In this document: piece by piece, positions 36,191 to 44,812 of the stretch | How the letters are laid out: every line of letters starts with the position of its first letter | How positions within the stretch are numbered: the first letter of the stretch is position 1 | Assembly (NCBI GenBank): GCA_027483605.1 | Contig: JAIXUE010000026.1 | Coordinates: 1-64,000, forward strand | DNA from: Cryomorphaceae bacterium | GTDB lineage: Bacteria; Bacteroidota; Bacteroidia; Flavobacteriales_D; Crocinitomicaceae | Direction of reading: 5' to 3' | Length of the DNA: 64,000 nt | Program-made: the position numbers and the translations under genes | The notes under the pieces: model-generated | Databases searched by the model: none | The model's input: the letters and a program-made list of their open reading frames with translations, nothing else | Told to the model about the DNA's origin: nothing

Positions 36191-36851
36191 CTGGATACTC
36201 TTCAGCTTATTGTTTGCTTTGTCATGCACAGAGCAAGCTCCTGATCGCTTGCCTTTTTTGGGAAACTACGATCTATCTTATAGACAGCACAACGGCAAAA
36301 CCATAACAGACACCATCTATCAGCGCATTCCTGACTTTTCCTTTTTTAACGAAGACTCCATATTAGTGACCAAGCAAACCTTTGCAGGAAAAGTTTGGAT
36401 CAGTGAGTTCTTTTTTGCCAGCTGTCCGAGCATTTGCCCCATCATGAATACACAGCTCAAAAACGTTGAAAAAGCACTAAAGGCTTATCAGAAAGAGATA
36501 CAATACCTATCTTTTACCATTGACCCCGCCAACGACAAACCGAGCGTTCTCAAGGAACACAAACGCAAATTAGGCATCCGCAATGCAAATTGGAGTTTTC
36601 TGAGCGGCAACGAAGCCTTCACGCACCAACTTGGTATTGAGCACTTTCTTGTTTTTGCTGGCCGTGAAGAAGAAGCTTTGGGCGGTTATGCACACTCCGG
36701 AGCTTTTACGCTCGTTGATAAAAAAGGATATGTGCGCGGCGTGTATGAAGTCGTGCAGCCCGATCTCAGCGTCAACAAAAAAGAATTTGAACGCTTATTA
36801 AATGATGTCAAAACACTCTTTACTTATGAATACAAGCACCAACCCAAATAA
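36171..36851 (+). CDS. SCO1/SenC copper chaperone lipoprotein, second copy
   Basis: A 226-residue SCO protein starting with GTG at 36171; this start is needed to keep the lipoprotein signal (lipobox ALSC, Cys19). The thioredoxin-like domain carries C85-PSI-C89 (FFASCPSICPIM) and His175 in YAHSGAF, the three classical copper ligands. It overlaps the previous gene by 20 bases and the next reading frame by 26 bases. Role: copper insertion into cytochrome c oxidase at the periplasmic face of the membrane. Confidence 0.9.
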   Translation: MLKNKTNWILFSLLFALSCTEQAPDRLPFLGNYDLSYRQHNGKTITDTIYQRIPDFSFFNEDSILVTKQTFAGKVWISEFFFASCPSICPIMNTQLKNVEKALKAYQKEIQYLSFTIDPANDKPSVLKEHKRKLGIRNANWSFLSGNEAFTHQLGIEHFLVFAGREEEALGGYAHSGAFTLVDKKGYVRGVYEVVQPDLSVNKKEFERLLNDVKTLFTYEYKHQPK

Positions 36852-37401
36852 ACAAGGCCTGCGCAAATGGATCATCGCCATTTCAGTAGTAATACCTATC
36901 GCTGTTGCAGCTTTATTTGCAATTAAAATTGAAGGGGTCGATTTTTCTTTTTTACCCCCGATTTATGCCTCCATCAACGGGATAACTGCAGTGTTGTTAT
37001 TGTTGGCGCTCTATTTTATCAAAAATGGAAAGGTACAACAGCACCAAAAAACGATTCAAGTTGCATTAGGACTCAGTGTCTTATTCTTACTGTGTTACGT
37101 TGCCTATCACATGACTTCTGACTCTACGCTTTACGGTGATTTAGATGCCAATGGGAAACTTGATGAAATAGAACGCAGCGCCGTGAAATCGTCCAGATTG
37201 GCCTATATTATCTTATTGCTTTCTCACATTACATTGAGCGTAGCCGTTATTCCTGTTGTTTTGTTCACGTACCTTCACGCATGGGAAGGGAATTATCAAA
37301 AACACAAAAAATGGGCAAAATTTGCCTTTCCTATTTGGCTATATGTGGCTGTTACGGGTGTCATTGTATATTTAATGATCTCTCCGTACTATCCGCATTA
37401 A
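36826..37401 (+). CDS. DUF420 membrane protein with an EF-hand-like loop
   Basis: A 191-residue membrane protein of the DUF420 family, found beside cytochrome oxidase genes and thought to help oxidase assembly. Signature stretches: FLPPIYASINGITAVLLLLA, CYVAYHMTSDST and FPIWLYVAVTGVIVYLMISP. About five hydrophobic segments are present. The loop after YHMTSDSTLYG contains DLDANGKLDEIE, a full match to the EF-hand calcium loop (positions 1, 3, 5, 6, 9, 12). The ATG at 36826 (MNTSTN) is preferred; one at 36802 would add eight residues. It overlaps the SCO gene by 26 bases. Confidence 0.85.
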   Translation: MNTSTNPNKQGLRKWIIAISVVIPIAVAALFAIKIEGVDFSFLPPIYASINGITAVLLLLALYFIKNGKVQQHQKTIQVALGLSVLFLLCYVAYHMTSDSTLYGDLDANGKLDEIERSAVKSSRLAYIILLLSHITLSVAVIPVVLFTYLHAWEGNYQKHKKWAKFAFPIWLYVAVTGVIVYLMISPYYPH

Positions 37402-37438
37402 ATTTTGTGTAACTTTCAACTAACTAATTCGAAAGATC

Positions 37439-37864
37439 ATGGCCTATCTCCACTTACTCAGTAACCACGTACCTATTCTCGGCTCAATGTTTGGCGTATT
37501 GCTTTTAGTTATTGCACTGATCAAGCCTAATCTCCATACAACCCTTAGCGGCTACCTCATCTTATTGGTGAGTGGTATTGGTGGCTTGGTGGCTTATTTT
37601 ACCGGAGAACCAGCAGAGGAGAGTGTAGAACACATACGTGGCATTTCACATAAACTGATTCACGTCCACGAAGAAATGGCCGAAAACGCACTCATTTTTG
37701 TATTTCTATTGACCGCGGCAGCCATCATCGGCCTTTGGGCCGAACGCGCAGCATGGAAAAGCGCCAAAAAAATCGAGCTTTTTACCCTTGTCGTGGGCAT
37801 CATTGCTTTTATCTTATTTGCTTTTACCGGTTACCTTGGAGGTCATATCAGACATGGCGCATAA
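37439..37864 (+). CDS. Small four-helix membrane protein of the oxidase cluster
   Basis: A 141-residue protein with four hydrophobic segments (about 10-28, 37-57, 83-100 and 115-136). Conserved-looking histidines sit at membrane edges: HLLSNHVPILG at the start, HKLIHVHEEMAE in the middle and GGHIRHGA at the end. It also carries YFTGEPAEESVEH, a pattern I associate with uncharacterised DUF2231-like membrane proteins. The histidines could bind heme or metal, but this is inference. It lies 37 bases after DUF420 and overlaps the dCMP deaminase gene by 11 bases. Confidence 0.75.
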   Translation: MAYLHLLSNHVPILGSMFGVLLLVIALIKPNLHTTLSGYLILLVSGIGGLVAYFTGEPAEESVEHIRGISHKLIHVHEEMAENALIFVFLLTAAAIIGLWAERAAWKSAKKIELFTLVVGIIAFILFAFTGYLGGHIRHGA

Positions 37865-38300
37865 GCAAATAGATCTCAAACAAAATCGCTATGATAAAGC
37901 CTATTTGCGCTTAGCTGCAAGTTGGGCTCTGCTGTCTCATTGCAAAAGAAAGCAAGTAGGTGCCATCATCGTCAAAGACGCCATCATCATTTCCGATGGC
38001 TATAATGGAACCCCTGCTGGCTTTGACAACTGCTGCGAAGACGAAAACAACCAAACACATTGGTACGTCCTACACGCCGAAGCCAACGCCATTCTAAAAG
38101 TAGCGCGCTCCACCAACAACTGCAAAGACGCTACACTCTATCTCACGCATTCACCATGTAAAGACTGTAGCAAGCTGGTGTTGCAATCTGGCATCAAAAG
38201 ACTTGTCTACCAAGAAGCTTACAAAGACCTATCTGGTGTCGAATTTCTCAAATCTGCTGGCTTAGAAGTCTCACAAATAGAAAATATTGACGATGTCTGA
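37854..38300 (+). CDS. dCMP/cytidine deaminase family protein
   Basis: A 148-residue zinc deaminase that likely converts dCMP to dUMP for thymidylate synthesis. Zinc ligands are His74 in HAE (catalytic Glu76), and Cys102 and Cys105 in PCKDC. DGYNGTPAGFDNCCED matches the substrate-binding loop of deoxycytidylate deaminases. The start at MAHKQ (37854) is chosen because the longer frame back to 37788 would overlap the membrane protein gene by 77 bases. Its stop overlaps the protease start by eight bases. Confidence 0.9.
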   Translation: MAHKQIDLKQNRYDKAYLRLAASWALLSHCKRKQVGAIIVKDAIIISDGYNGTPAGFDNCCEDENNQTHWYVLHAEANAILKVARSTNNCKDATLYLTHSPCKDCSKLVLQSGIKRLVYQEAYKDLSGVEFLKSAGLEVSQIENIDDV

Positions 38301-39861
38301 AGAAGGCCCTAAACCCCTATATTGGTTACCCATTCTACTGACCACCATTGCTGCACTCGGCATTTGGATTGGCAGTGCGCTTTTTGGAACCAGAAACAAC
38401 GACAGCAAAGAACTACAAAAGCTGCAGCAAATTTTTCAAGTCCTGAACCAACAATACGTCGACAAAATCAATACAGAAGAAATCTTTGAACAAACGATTT
38501 CAGAAATGCTGCACAAACTCGACCCGCACAGCAATTACATTTCTGCTAAAAACCTCAAGCTCCTAGACGAACAAACCAATGCTGCTTTTGGGGGCATTGG
38601 CGTGCGCTTCTTGCTCTTTCGCGACACAATCTGTGTCACGCACGTCAATGCGCTCTCTCCTGCCTTCTTAGGGGGCTTAAAACGCGGTGATCGCATTATC
38701 GCTATTAATGGCAAATCTGCAACAGGCAAATCCATCACCAACGAGCAAGTCATGTCTAGGCTAAAAGGAGCACCCAACACCGAAGTGAAGGTCACTATAT
38801 ACCGCAAAGGCAAAAAACTTCAAAAAACGCTGGTGCGCAATACCATCCCCATCGCGACAGTCACAAGTTACTACATGATTGACAAGCAGACAGGATACAT
38901 CCAAATCAGTCAGTTTTCTCTACCAACAGCCGAAGAATTCCATGCCGCTGCGCTGCAACTCAAAGCCAAAGGCATGAAAAAACTACTTCTAGATCTACGC
39001 GGTAACGGTGGCGGCACCATGGATGCCGCTATTCAAATTGCCGATGAATTTTTACCTAATGGACAACTCATTCTGAGCTCTAAAGGATTCCATAGCAAAG
39101 AACAAAAATTCCGAGCTACAGCAGCAGGGATTCTAGAAAAAACCAAAACCGTTGTGCTCATCGATGCCCAATCTGCATCAGCAAGTGAAATCTTAGCAGG
39201 TGCCTTACAAGACAACGATCGGGCAAAAGTTTTGGGTCGCCGCTCTTACGGAAAAGGGCTTATCCAACAAGACAAGCGCTTAAAAGACGGCAGCAATATA
39301 CGCATTACAGTAGCGCGTTATTATACGCCCTCTGGACGCTCCATTCAAAGGCCTTACCAAAAGGGTTACGACGCCTACAAAGAAGACGAGCAAAAAGCGC
39401 TTACCGAAGAATACTTCAGGCCTGACTCCAGCATTTTTGTAGATTCACTCAAATACAAAACCCGCAAAGGACGAACTGTCTACGGCGGTGGAGGCATCAT
39501 GCCCGATGTATTTATCGCGGGTGATACCTCCGGGACTTCACTTTACTTATCTGAATTACAATGGAATGGTGTGTTCAATGCTTTTGCTTTTGACTACCTC
39601 AATCAAAACAATATGGAGCTAAAACTGCAAGACTTTTTGAAGAACTTTGAGGTCAATGAGCAACTCCTCAACAATTTCACAAGATTTGCAGCCAAAGAAT
39701 TCAAAGTGCGCCTTCAACAAAACGAGTACTTGCACAGTAAAGAAAATATAAAGCGTTTGCTCAAGGCAGAAATTGCCCGGCACCTGTATTTGGAAAATGG
39801 CTACTATCAGGTCATGAATGCTCAAGACACCGACATTCAGCGCGCAATCAAAAGCTTCTAG
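38293..39861 (+). CDS. S41 family C-terminal processing peptidase
   Basis: A 522-residue periplasmic serine protease anchored by a hydrophobic N-terminal segment (about 13-31). A PDZ domain (about 85-175; GIGVRFLLF, GGLKRGDRIIAINGKS) precedes the S41 domain (about 195-390). The Ser-Lys dyad is Ser296 (in SASASEI) and Lys321 (SYGKGL), with Asp307 at the third position, judged by alignment with the Tsp/CtpA motif. A helical C-terminal extension of about 130 residues follows. Such proteases trim or degrade envelope proteins. The ATG at 38293 is preferred over a TTG six bases earlier. Confidence 0.92.
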   Translation: MSEEGPKPLYWLPILLTTIAALGIWIGSALFGTRNNDSKELQKLQQIFQVLNQQYVDKINTEEIFEQTISEMLHKLDPHSNYISAKNLKLLDEQTNAAFGGIGVRFLLFRDTICVTHVNALSPAFLGGLKRGDRIIAINGKSATGKSITNEQVMSRLKGAPNTEVKVTIYRKGKKLQKTLVRNTIPIATVTSYYMIDKQTGYIQISQFSLPTAEEFHAAALQLKAKGMKKLLLDLRGNGGGTMDAAIQIADEFLPNGQLILSSKGFHSKEQKFRATAAGILEKTKTVVLIDAQSASASEILAGALQDNDRAKVLGRRSYGKGLIQQDKRLKDGSNIRITVARYYTPSGRSIQRPYQKGYDAYKEDEQKALTEEYFRPDSSIFVDSLKYKTRKGRTVYGGGGIMPDVFIAGDTSGTSLYLSELQWNGVFNAFAFDYLNQNNMELKLQDFLKNFEVNEQLLNNFTRFAAKEFKVRLQQNEYLHSKENIKRLLKAEIARHLYLENGYYQVMNAQDTDIQRAIKSF

Positions 39862-39968
39862 TTTTTACGGTCTGTCAAAAAGACGGCAAAAATGATGCTT
39901 AAAATGGCTAGTACCGCTGCTCCTGCCCACCAAAAATTATTGTCAAATTGAGGCATAAGTGGAATCAT
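39858..39968 (-). CDS. 36-residue single-span membrane protein
   Basis: A minus-strand frame of 36 codons plus stop: MIPLMPQFDNNFWW, then one hydrophobic segment (about residues 15-30, AGAAVLAILSIIFAVF) and a basic tail (LTDRKN), which predicts the N-terminus outside and the C-terminus in the cytoplasm. TAAACTTG (39973-39980, one mismatch to the -7 consensus) ends four bases before the ATG, the same arrangement as other genes here. Its stop overlaps the convergent protease gene by four bases. I do not recognise a family. Without homologs it could be a chance frame, but composition and promoter support it. Confidence 0.5.
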   Translation of the reverse strand: MIPLMPQFDNNFWWAGAAVLAILSIIFAVFLTDRKN

Positions 39969-40082
39969 ACTACAAGTTTAGTTCTATGAATGTAATCGAT
40001 TTGTTCATTCGATTTTGCACAAATGAACAAACACCATCAATGGCTGAACATGGAAGCGCTCGCAAAGAATATGTCCGCTATT

Positions 40083-41201
40083 TCAATTAGATTTTACCCA
40101 AGTTCGGCGATAATTTGGACCGATCAGTAAATAAGTGCCTGGTTTCAAATTTGTTAAGTCCTGATGGTTCTTACCAGTTTGCCATTCGAGAGCCAATCTT
40201 CCGCTCAAATCAAGCAATTTATAATCTGGCAATAAAGCCGAAGGGATATATAAAAAATTTGCTTGAAAATAAATGTTTGGTTTTTCCAAATTAGGCGACA
40301 ATCCGACAGTATTCAAATCAAAAGAATGCAGTTTTGAGGCAATCGTTATGACCGACACAATTTGTTCTCCAGTGATAAATCCTTGTTGCTGTGCACTCAT
40401 GCACAGCCCTTCTGTTTGGGCCAAGCTGAGGGTTGATCCGAGTTCTATTCTTTGGTAATCTGAGTCAAAAAAGTCATTATTGGCATTCATAAACCTAAAC
40501 AAAAACGAACTGTAAAGACCACTCTGCTCCTTTTTATAACCCAATAAGTAAATTTGATTCGACAACTCTTCTATGGCTGCATCCGTTACCAAACCATTGA
40601 TATAAAAAGAATCTCGTGGGCTCACTACTAATGTATCCTGCCAATTAGCAGGCAATACATAGTGTCGTGTCCAAAGATTTTGCCAGTTTTTTGACAAAAG
40701 ATGCAAGGAGTCTTGCCAATAAAACATGGCTTCGCAGTCGTAGTTGTGTGCATTTGGCGGCAAAGCTGTGACAGGTTGGTCGGCGTACTTGAAAGTGAGT
40801 TTTTGTGCAGCAATAGTTGTTGTGGAAAGCAAATCAGTTCTATTGAATCGATAGATGTCAAGTGCCGAGCGATTGCCCATGTTATTACCAATGTCACCAA
40901 CAAATACGCTTGTTGGGCTCAGTGCAAGCGCTTCCCAATCTAAATTAAGCGCGTTGGCAATAGGCCAACTCTGTAAATGTTGCCCATTAATGCTACTTAG
41001 CGCATGCAAAACCGGCTCATTTCCGCTGTCATTGACAGACAAAATTGTGTCATGATAAAATGCCAAACCGGAAGTTTCATTGTATAGCTGACTTAGGTTA
41101 GCCACCAACGTTGGGGAATACGAAATAGTACCTAAATCAAGGCCTTGGCCATGAGCCAACCTTAAAAGCAAGACAAAGCAAAAGACAGCGCTTCTTTTCA
41201 T
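40083..41201 (-). CDS. Secreted beta-propeller-like protein with degenerate T9SS tail
   Basis: A 372-residue exported protein with a signal peptide (about 1-19, ending AHGQ). The body has propeller-like repeats (ETSGLAFYHDTILSVNDSGN, NLDWEALALSPTSVFVGDIG, AEGLCMS-like TEGLCMSAQQ) resembling SdiA-regulated or esterase-like propellers. The last 75 residues look like a T9SS type A domain (YKLLDLSGRLALEWQ, LKPGTYLLIG, WVKSN), but the usual NP motif at its beginning is not clear. Its start overlaps the stop of the binding-protein gene by four bases (ATGA), so it is the third gene of a minus-strand operon. Confidence 0.72.
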   Translation of the reverse strand: MKRSAVFCFVLLLRLAHGQGLDLGTISYSPTLVANLSQLYNETSGLAFYHDTILSVNDSGNEPVLHALSSINGQHLQSWPIANALNLDWEALALSPTSVFVGDIGNNMGNRSALDIYRFNRTDLLSTTTIAAQKLTFKYADQPVTALPPNAHNYDCEAMFYWQDSLHLLSKNWQNLWTRHYVLPANWQDTLVVSPRDSFYINGLVTDAAIEELSNQIYLLGYKKEQSGLYSSFLFRFMNANNDFFDSDYQRIELGSTLSLAQTEGLCMSAQQQGFITGEQIVSVITIASKLHSFDLNTVGLSPNLEKPNIYFQANFLYIPSALLPDYKLLDLSGRLALEWQTGKNHQDLTNLKPGTYLLIGPNYRRTWVKSN

Positions 41202-42055
41202 TTAAACAACTTAGTAGGCCAGCCTTCAGCTTCTTCTGCCGTGAGCAAATTTAGCTCAAGCAAAGAGGCCACTGTATTTTGGATCTCAGATGGATTCATT
41301 TGTGCTGTACTTGACCACTCCGTTTGTTTTAACCAGTTACTTGCTTCTCCTTGTTTGAGCGCATAGCGCCACGCGAGCACCTCCGCAGTATCAGGCGCAG
41401 CTTTCAATTGATTTGCCCGTGCTTGGATGATCTGAATAATGGCATTCAATAAAACTTCTTCACGTGCCAACACCTCATTTCTGACTGCAATAACAAAACA
41501 GGGCCACGGCGTATAAACCTCGCCAATTCGCTTGCATTTTGCTTGATCTACAAAGGGTTGTGTGGTATATTTTTCCCAGAGAAAACCTTGTGCTTCACCA
41601 TGGTTAAGAGCCCAAAGTCCGCCATAAACATCACCGACAACATTAAATGAAAGCGCATCGGGCTCCCAACCTTCGCGCTGAGCAAGCACATAACTCATTA
41701 AATGAGACCCCGAACCCTCGCGAGAAATAGCAAAAGTGGCGCCATCTAGGTCTGCTAAAGCATGCAGGGATTGGTTGGTTGGCGCATGAATACCCCAACA
41801 CAACGGACTCTGTACATAGACCGCTATAATTTTAGCTTCCAATCCTTTTAAAATCGCTCGGGTAATGCCCTCTGTAAGCAATACGGCAATATCTAATGTG
41901 CCGGCTTGCAAACCCTTGATCATTTGGCCAGTGCCACCGGTCATGTCAGACCAATGCAGTTCTACACCCGCCTCTCTAAACTTTCCTTCTTCAATGGCTA
42001 AGCGCCAAGGTAAATTAAAATGTTCCGGGACACCGCCTATTTTGAAACGTTTCAT
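41198..42055 (-). CDS. Cytoplasmic periplasmic-binding-protein-like (SsuA/THI5-type) protein
   Basis: A 285-residue type 2 periplasmic-binding fold resembling the NMT1/THI5/SsuA group (GGVPEHFNLPWRLAIEEGKF, GTGQMIKGLQAGTLDIAVLL, ISREGSGSHLMSYVLAQ). There is no signal peptide or lipobox, so it should stay in the cytoplasm, unlike transport binding proteins. Cytoplasmic members of this fold include enzymes such as MqnA/MqnD of menaquinone synthesis, but I cannot assign that role here. It overlaps the exporter gene before it and the propeller gene after it by four bases each (ATGA). Confidence 0.75.
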   Translation of the reverse strand: MKRFKIGGVPEHFNLPWRLAIEEGKFREAGVELHWSDMTGGTGQMIKGLQAGTLDIAVLLTEGITRAILKGLEAKIIAVYVQSPLCWGIHAPTNQSLHALADLDGATFAISREGSGSHLMSYVLAQREGWEPDALSFNVVGDVYGGLWALNHGEAQGFLWEKYTTQPFVDQAKCKRIGEVYTPWPCFVIAVRNEVLAREEVLLNAIIQIIQARANQLKAAPDTAEVLAWRYALKQGEASNWLKQTEWSSTAQMNPSEIQNTVASLLELNLLTAEEAEGWPTKLFK

Positions 42056-43815
42056 GCTTCTTGGTTGAAATACTGCCGATCAGACAAATTCTTATAATGA
42101 CCACCGAGTTCGAGTAGTTCTTCATGTGTGCCCTGTTCTATAATGCGGCCTTTTTCCATGACGATTATGCGGTCGGCCTTTCTGATTGTGGATAAACGGT
42201 GGGCAATTACAATGGACGTTCTGCCAGCTGTTAATTTATCGGTGGCGCGCTGAATCATCAGTTCGCTCTCGCTATCCACACTAGAAGTGGCTTCGTCTAG
42301 AATAAGCAAAGAGGGCTGATACACGTAGGCGCGAATAAAAGCCAACAACTGTCTTTGCCCGGTAGAGAGGGTGCCTCCTCTTTCGCCAATTTTATGCGCA
42401 TATTGATCAGGAAGCACGCTAATGAAGTCGTGCGCACCAACCTCTTTAGCTGCGTCTATCACTTGCGCGAGGGTAATTGAGGGGTCTCCAAGGGTAATAT
42501 TATTAAAAACAGTATCGGAAAACAAGAATACATCTTGAAGTACAATAGCAATATTCTTGCGCAAAGTTGGTAGCTCAATAGCCTCTATGGGTACCTTCCC
42601 GATTAAAATTTGACCCGATTGATGCTCGTAAAATCGACCAAGTAGATTGACGAGAGTTGTTTTTCCAGAACCCGTGGCACCAACAATTGCTACAGTTTGA
42701 CCATAGTCGATGTCTAGATTGAGGTCGCTAATGACAGGCTGTCCTTCTACATAAGCAAAATTGACGCCCTGAAAACGCAAATGTTGATTGAAATCAACAT
42801 CCGTTAAGTGCCCTTTGTCTTGAACATCTGTTTGTTCGTCCAGAACGGCAAAAATGCGCTCCGCTCTGACAGTTCCGCGTTGTAAAACATTGAATTTATC
42901 GGCCAACATGCGTATTGGGCGATACAGCTGACTGATCCAAAAAACAAATGCAAACAATTCGCCAAACATATTACCTACTTCTTGTTCAGACTTACCTGCA
43001 GCCTGCAGCGCTCCCCACACCAATAAGGAAGCAATAGACAAGGAACTCAATAATTCAACAAACGGAAAGAAAATCGAGTTAGCCCAAACGGCCTTGATAT
43101 GTGCTGCTCTGTGCTCGGCGTTAATTTGCTCAAAATGCTGAGCCTCTTGCTGTTGGCGGTTAAAGAGCTGCACCAAACTCATACCAGTGAGTCTTTCCTG
43201 AACAAAAGTATTGAGCTTGGTTACGGCTTGCCGCTCTTGCTGAAAAGAGGATTTCATGGCGCGGGCAAAAATGCGCGTTGCCCAAATGAGTAAGGGAACT
43301 GGAATTAAGGTCATGAGTGCCAACTGCCAATCGGTCATGAACATGAACAAGACAATGAGTATCAAGGACAACAAATCTGCGGCGATGTCCATTACGCCCG
43401 AAGAAAAAACTTCTGTAATGGCTTCCATGTCTGAAACTACTCTAGTCACCATTGCGCCTACGGGGTTTTTATCGAAATATGATACCCTAAGCTTCATGAA
43501 GTGACGGATCACTTTTTGACGCAAATCACGAATGACAGACTGAGCAAGTAAATTAGAAAAATAAGTCCCTACAACTTGTAATACCGCCTCTAGCAAAAGC
43601 ATAATCAGCACCAATAAAGAGCCCAACAACAACATGTTTGGGTCTTTGTCCTTGAGTAAATAACGGTCAATTATTTGACCGATTACATAGGGCCTCGAAG
43701 GAGAAAGGGCGGCAAGTAAAATCGTGGCGCTAATGGCTACAACTAAGTATTTTTTATAAGGCTTGGCAAAGCTGAAAAGGCGTTTGAACAAGGAATATTG
43801 TAGCTTTTGACTCAT
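42052..43815 (-). CDS. ABC exporter, fused permease-ATPase (MsbA/MdlB-like)
   Basis: A 587-residue half-transporter: six hydrophobic segments within residues 20-320 and an ATPase domain from about 345. Walker A GATGSGKTTL, signature LSTGQRQLLAF (Thr in place of the usual second Gly region), Walker B LLILDEATSS and the switch IAHRLS are visible. It likely works as a dimer exporting a lipid, peptide or drug; the substrate is unknown. First gene of a three-gene operon; a perfect -7 element ends seven bases before the ATG. Confidence 0.9.
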   Translation of the reverse strand: MSQKLQYSLFKRLFSFAKPYKKYLVVAISATILLAALSPSRPYVIGQIIDRYLLKDKDPNMLLLGSLLVLIMLLLEAVLQVVGTYFSNLLAQSVIRDLRQKVIRHFMKLRVSYFDKNPVGAMVTRVVSDMEAITEVFSSGVMDIAADLLSLILIVLFMFMTDWQLALMTLIPVPLLIWATRIFARAMKSSFQQERQAVTKLNTFVQERLTGMSLVQLFNRQQQEAQHFEQINAEHRAAHIKAVWANSIFFPFVELLSSLSIASLLVWGALQAAGKSEQEVGNMFGELFAFVFWISQLYRPIRMLADKFNVLQRGTVRAERIFAVLDEQTDVQDKGHLTDVDFNQHLRFQGVNFAYVEGQPVISDLNLDIDYGQTVAIVGATGSGKTTLVNLLGRFYEHQSGQILIGKVPIEAIELPTLRKNIAIVLQDVFLFSDTVFNNITLGDPSITLAQVIDAAKEVGAHDFISVLPDQYAHKIGERGGTLSTGQRQLLAFIRAYVYQPSLLILDEATSSVDSESELMIQRATDKLTAGRTSIVIAHRLSTIRKADRIIVMEKGRIIEQGTHEELLELGGHYKNLSDRQYFNQEA

Positions 43816-43822
43816 TGTATTA

Positions 43823-43830
43823 CAAAATTA
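43823..43830 (-). promoter_or_regulatory. -7 element TAATTTTG of the ABC exporter operon
   Basis: A perfect TAnnTTTG match on the minus strand, seven bases upstream of the ATG at 43815, so a leader of only about three bases. It is divergent from the prs promoter 13 bases away. Confidence 0.6.
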
Positions 43831-43843
43831 GTTCTTAATTCCT

Positions 43844-43851
43844 TACCTTTG
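43844..43851 (+). promoter_or_regulatory. -7 element TACCTTTG of prs-rplY
   Basis: A perfect TAnnTTTG match 18 bases upstream of the GTG at 43870. Upstream in-frame ATGs lie before the expected transcript start, which is why the GTG is preferred as the prs start. Confidence 0.6.
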
Positions 43852-43869
43852 CATCCAATTTTAAGTATC

Positions 43870-44799
43870 GTGGGCGTAAAAATCTTTGCAGGCAGGGCTT
43901 CCGAACAACTCGCAGCCAACATCGCTAAATCATTTGGCGCAACTCTTGGCGACGTCAAAGTAAATGTTTTTTCCGACGGTGAATTCCAACCCTCTTTTGA
44001 AGAAACAGTTAGAGGTCAAGATGTGTTCATTGTGCAATCCACTATGCCTCCTACCGAAAACTTATTCGAACTCTTATTGCTCATAGATGCCGCACGCCGG
44101 GCTTCTGCACGCAAAATCATCGCCGTCATTCCTTACTTTGGCTTTGCTCGTCAAGACCGCAAAGACAAACCTAGAGTAGCTATTGGCGCCAAGCTGGTTG
44201 CAAACATGCTCATGGCTGCGGGTGTAGACCGCATCATGACCATGGACCTCCACGCCGACCAAATCCAAGGCTTTTTCGAAGTACCCGTAGACCACCTGTT
44301 TGCGTCTACGCTCTTCTTCAACGAAATAGACAATCTCAACCGCGACAACCTCGTCGTTGCGGCACCAGATGCCGGTGGTGCTAAACGCGCCAACTCTTAC
44401 GCCAAAAACCTCAATTGTGGTTTGGTGCTTTGTCACAAAAACCGCAAAAAAGCGAACGAAATTGCCGAAATGACTGTCATTGGCGATGTTGCAGGTAAAG
44501 ACGTCGTGATCATCGACGACATGTGTGACACCGCAGGCACACTCACCACTGCAGCAGACCTACTTATCGAAAAAGGCGCAAAAAGCGTTCGTGCCTACAC
44601 GACCCATGCTGTATTGAGTGGGCCTGCATTTGAACGCATCGCCGCGTCTAAACTCACCGAACTCATCGTTACCGACACCATTCCGCTTCAAAAGCACAGT
44701 GACAAAATCCGCGTGGTTAGCGTAGCCGACCTCTTTGCAGATGTCATCAAGCGCTTGGTCAACAACGAATCGATCAGTTCACATTTTGTAATCTCTTAA
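43870..44799 (+). CDS. prs: Ribose-phosphate pyrophosphokinase
   Basis: This enzyme makes PRPP from ribose 5-phosphate and ATP for nucleotide, His and Trp synthesis. From the GTG at 43870 it has 309 residues, the usual length, beginning VGVKIFAGRASEQLA. Signatures: FSDGEFQPSFEETVRG, FARQDRKDKPRVAIGAKL, the metal-binding MDLHADQIQGFF, and the PRPP loop VVIIDDMCDTAGTLT. The GTG start is chosen because the promoter -7 element (43844-43851) lies downstream of the ATG at 43807. rplY follows after 13 bases, a common pairing. Confidence 0.95.
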   Translation: MGVKIFAGRASEQLAANIAKSFGATLGDVKVNVFSDGEFQPSFEETVRGQDVFIVQSTMPPTENLFELLLLIDAARRASARKIIAVIPYFGFARQDRKDKPRVAIGAKLVANMLMAAGVDRIMTMDLHADQIQGFFEVPVDHLFASTLFFNEIDNLNRDNLVVAAPDAGGAKRANSYAKNLNCGLVLCHKNRKKANEIAEMTVIGDVAGKDVVIIDDMCDTAGTLTTAADLLIEKGAKSVRAYTTHAVLSGPAFERIAASKLTELIVTDTIPLQKHSDKIRVVSVADLFADVIKRLVNNESISSHFVIS

Positions 44800-44812
44800 A
44801 TTAATATATAAC

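Noticed and set aside
40023-40130. Plus-strand frame of about 35 codons starting MNKHHQWLNM
   Set aside because: It runs into the convergent propeller gene, has only a weak -7-like sequence and no recognisable composition; likely chance.
42187-42195. TGTGGATAA, an exact DnaA-box complement
   Set aside because: It is a single copy inside the coding sequence of the ABC exporter with no cluster of boxes around it, so it is not evidence for an origin.
43807-43869. N-terminal extension of prs to an upstream ATG
   Set aside because: The prs -7 element at 43844-43851 lies inside this stretch and the added residues do not match the family; the GTG at 43870 is preferred.
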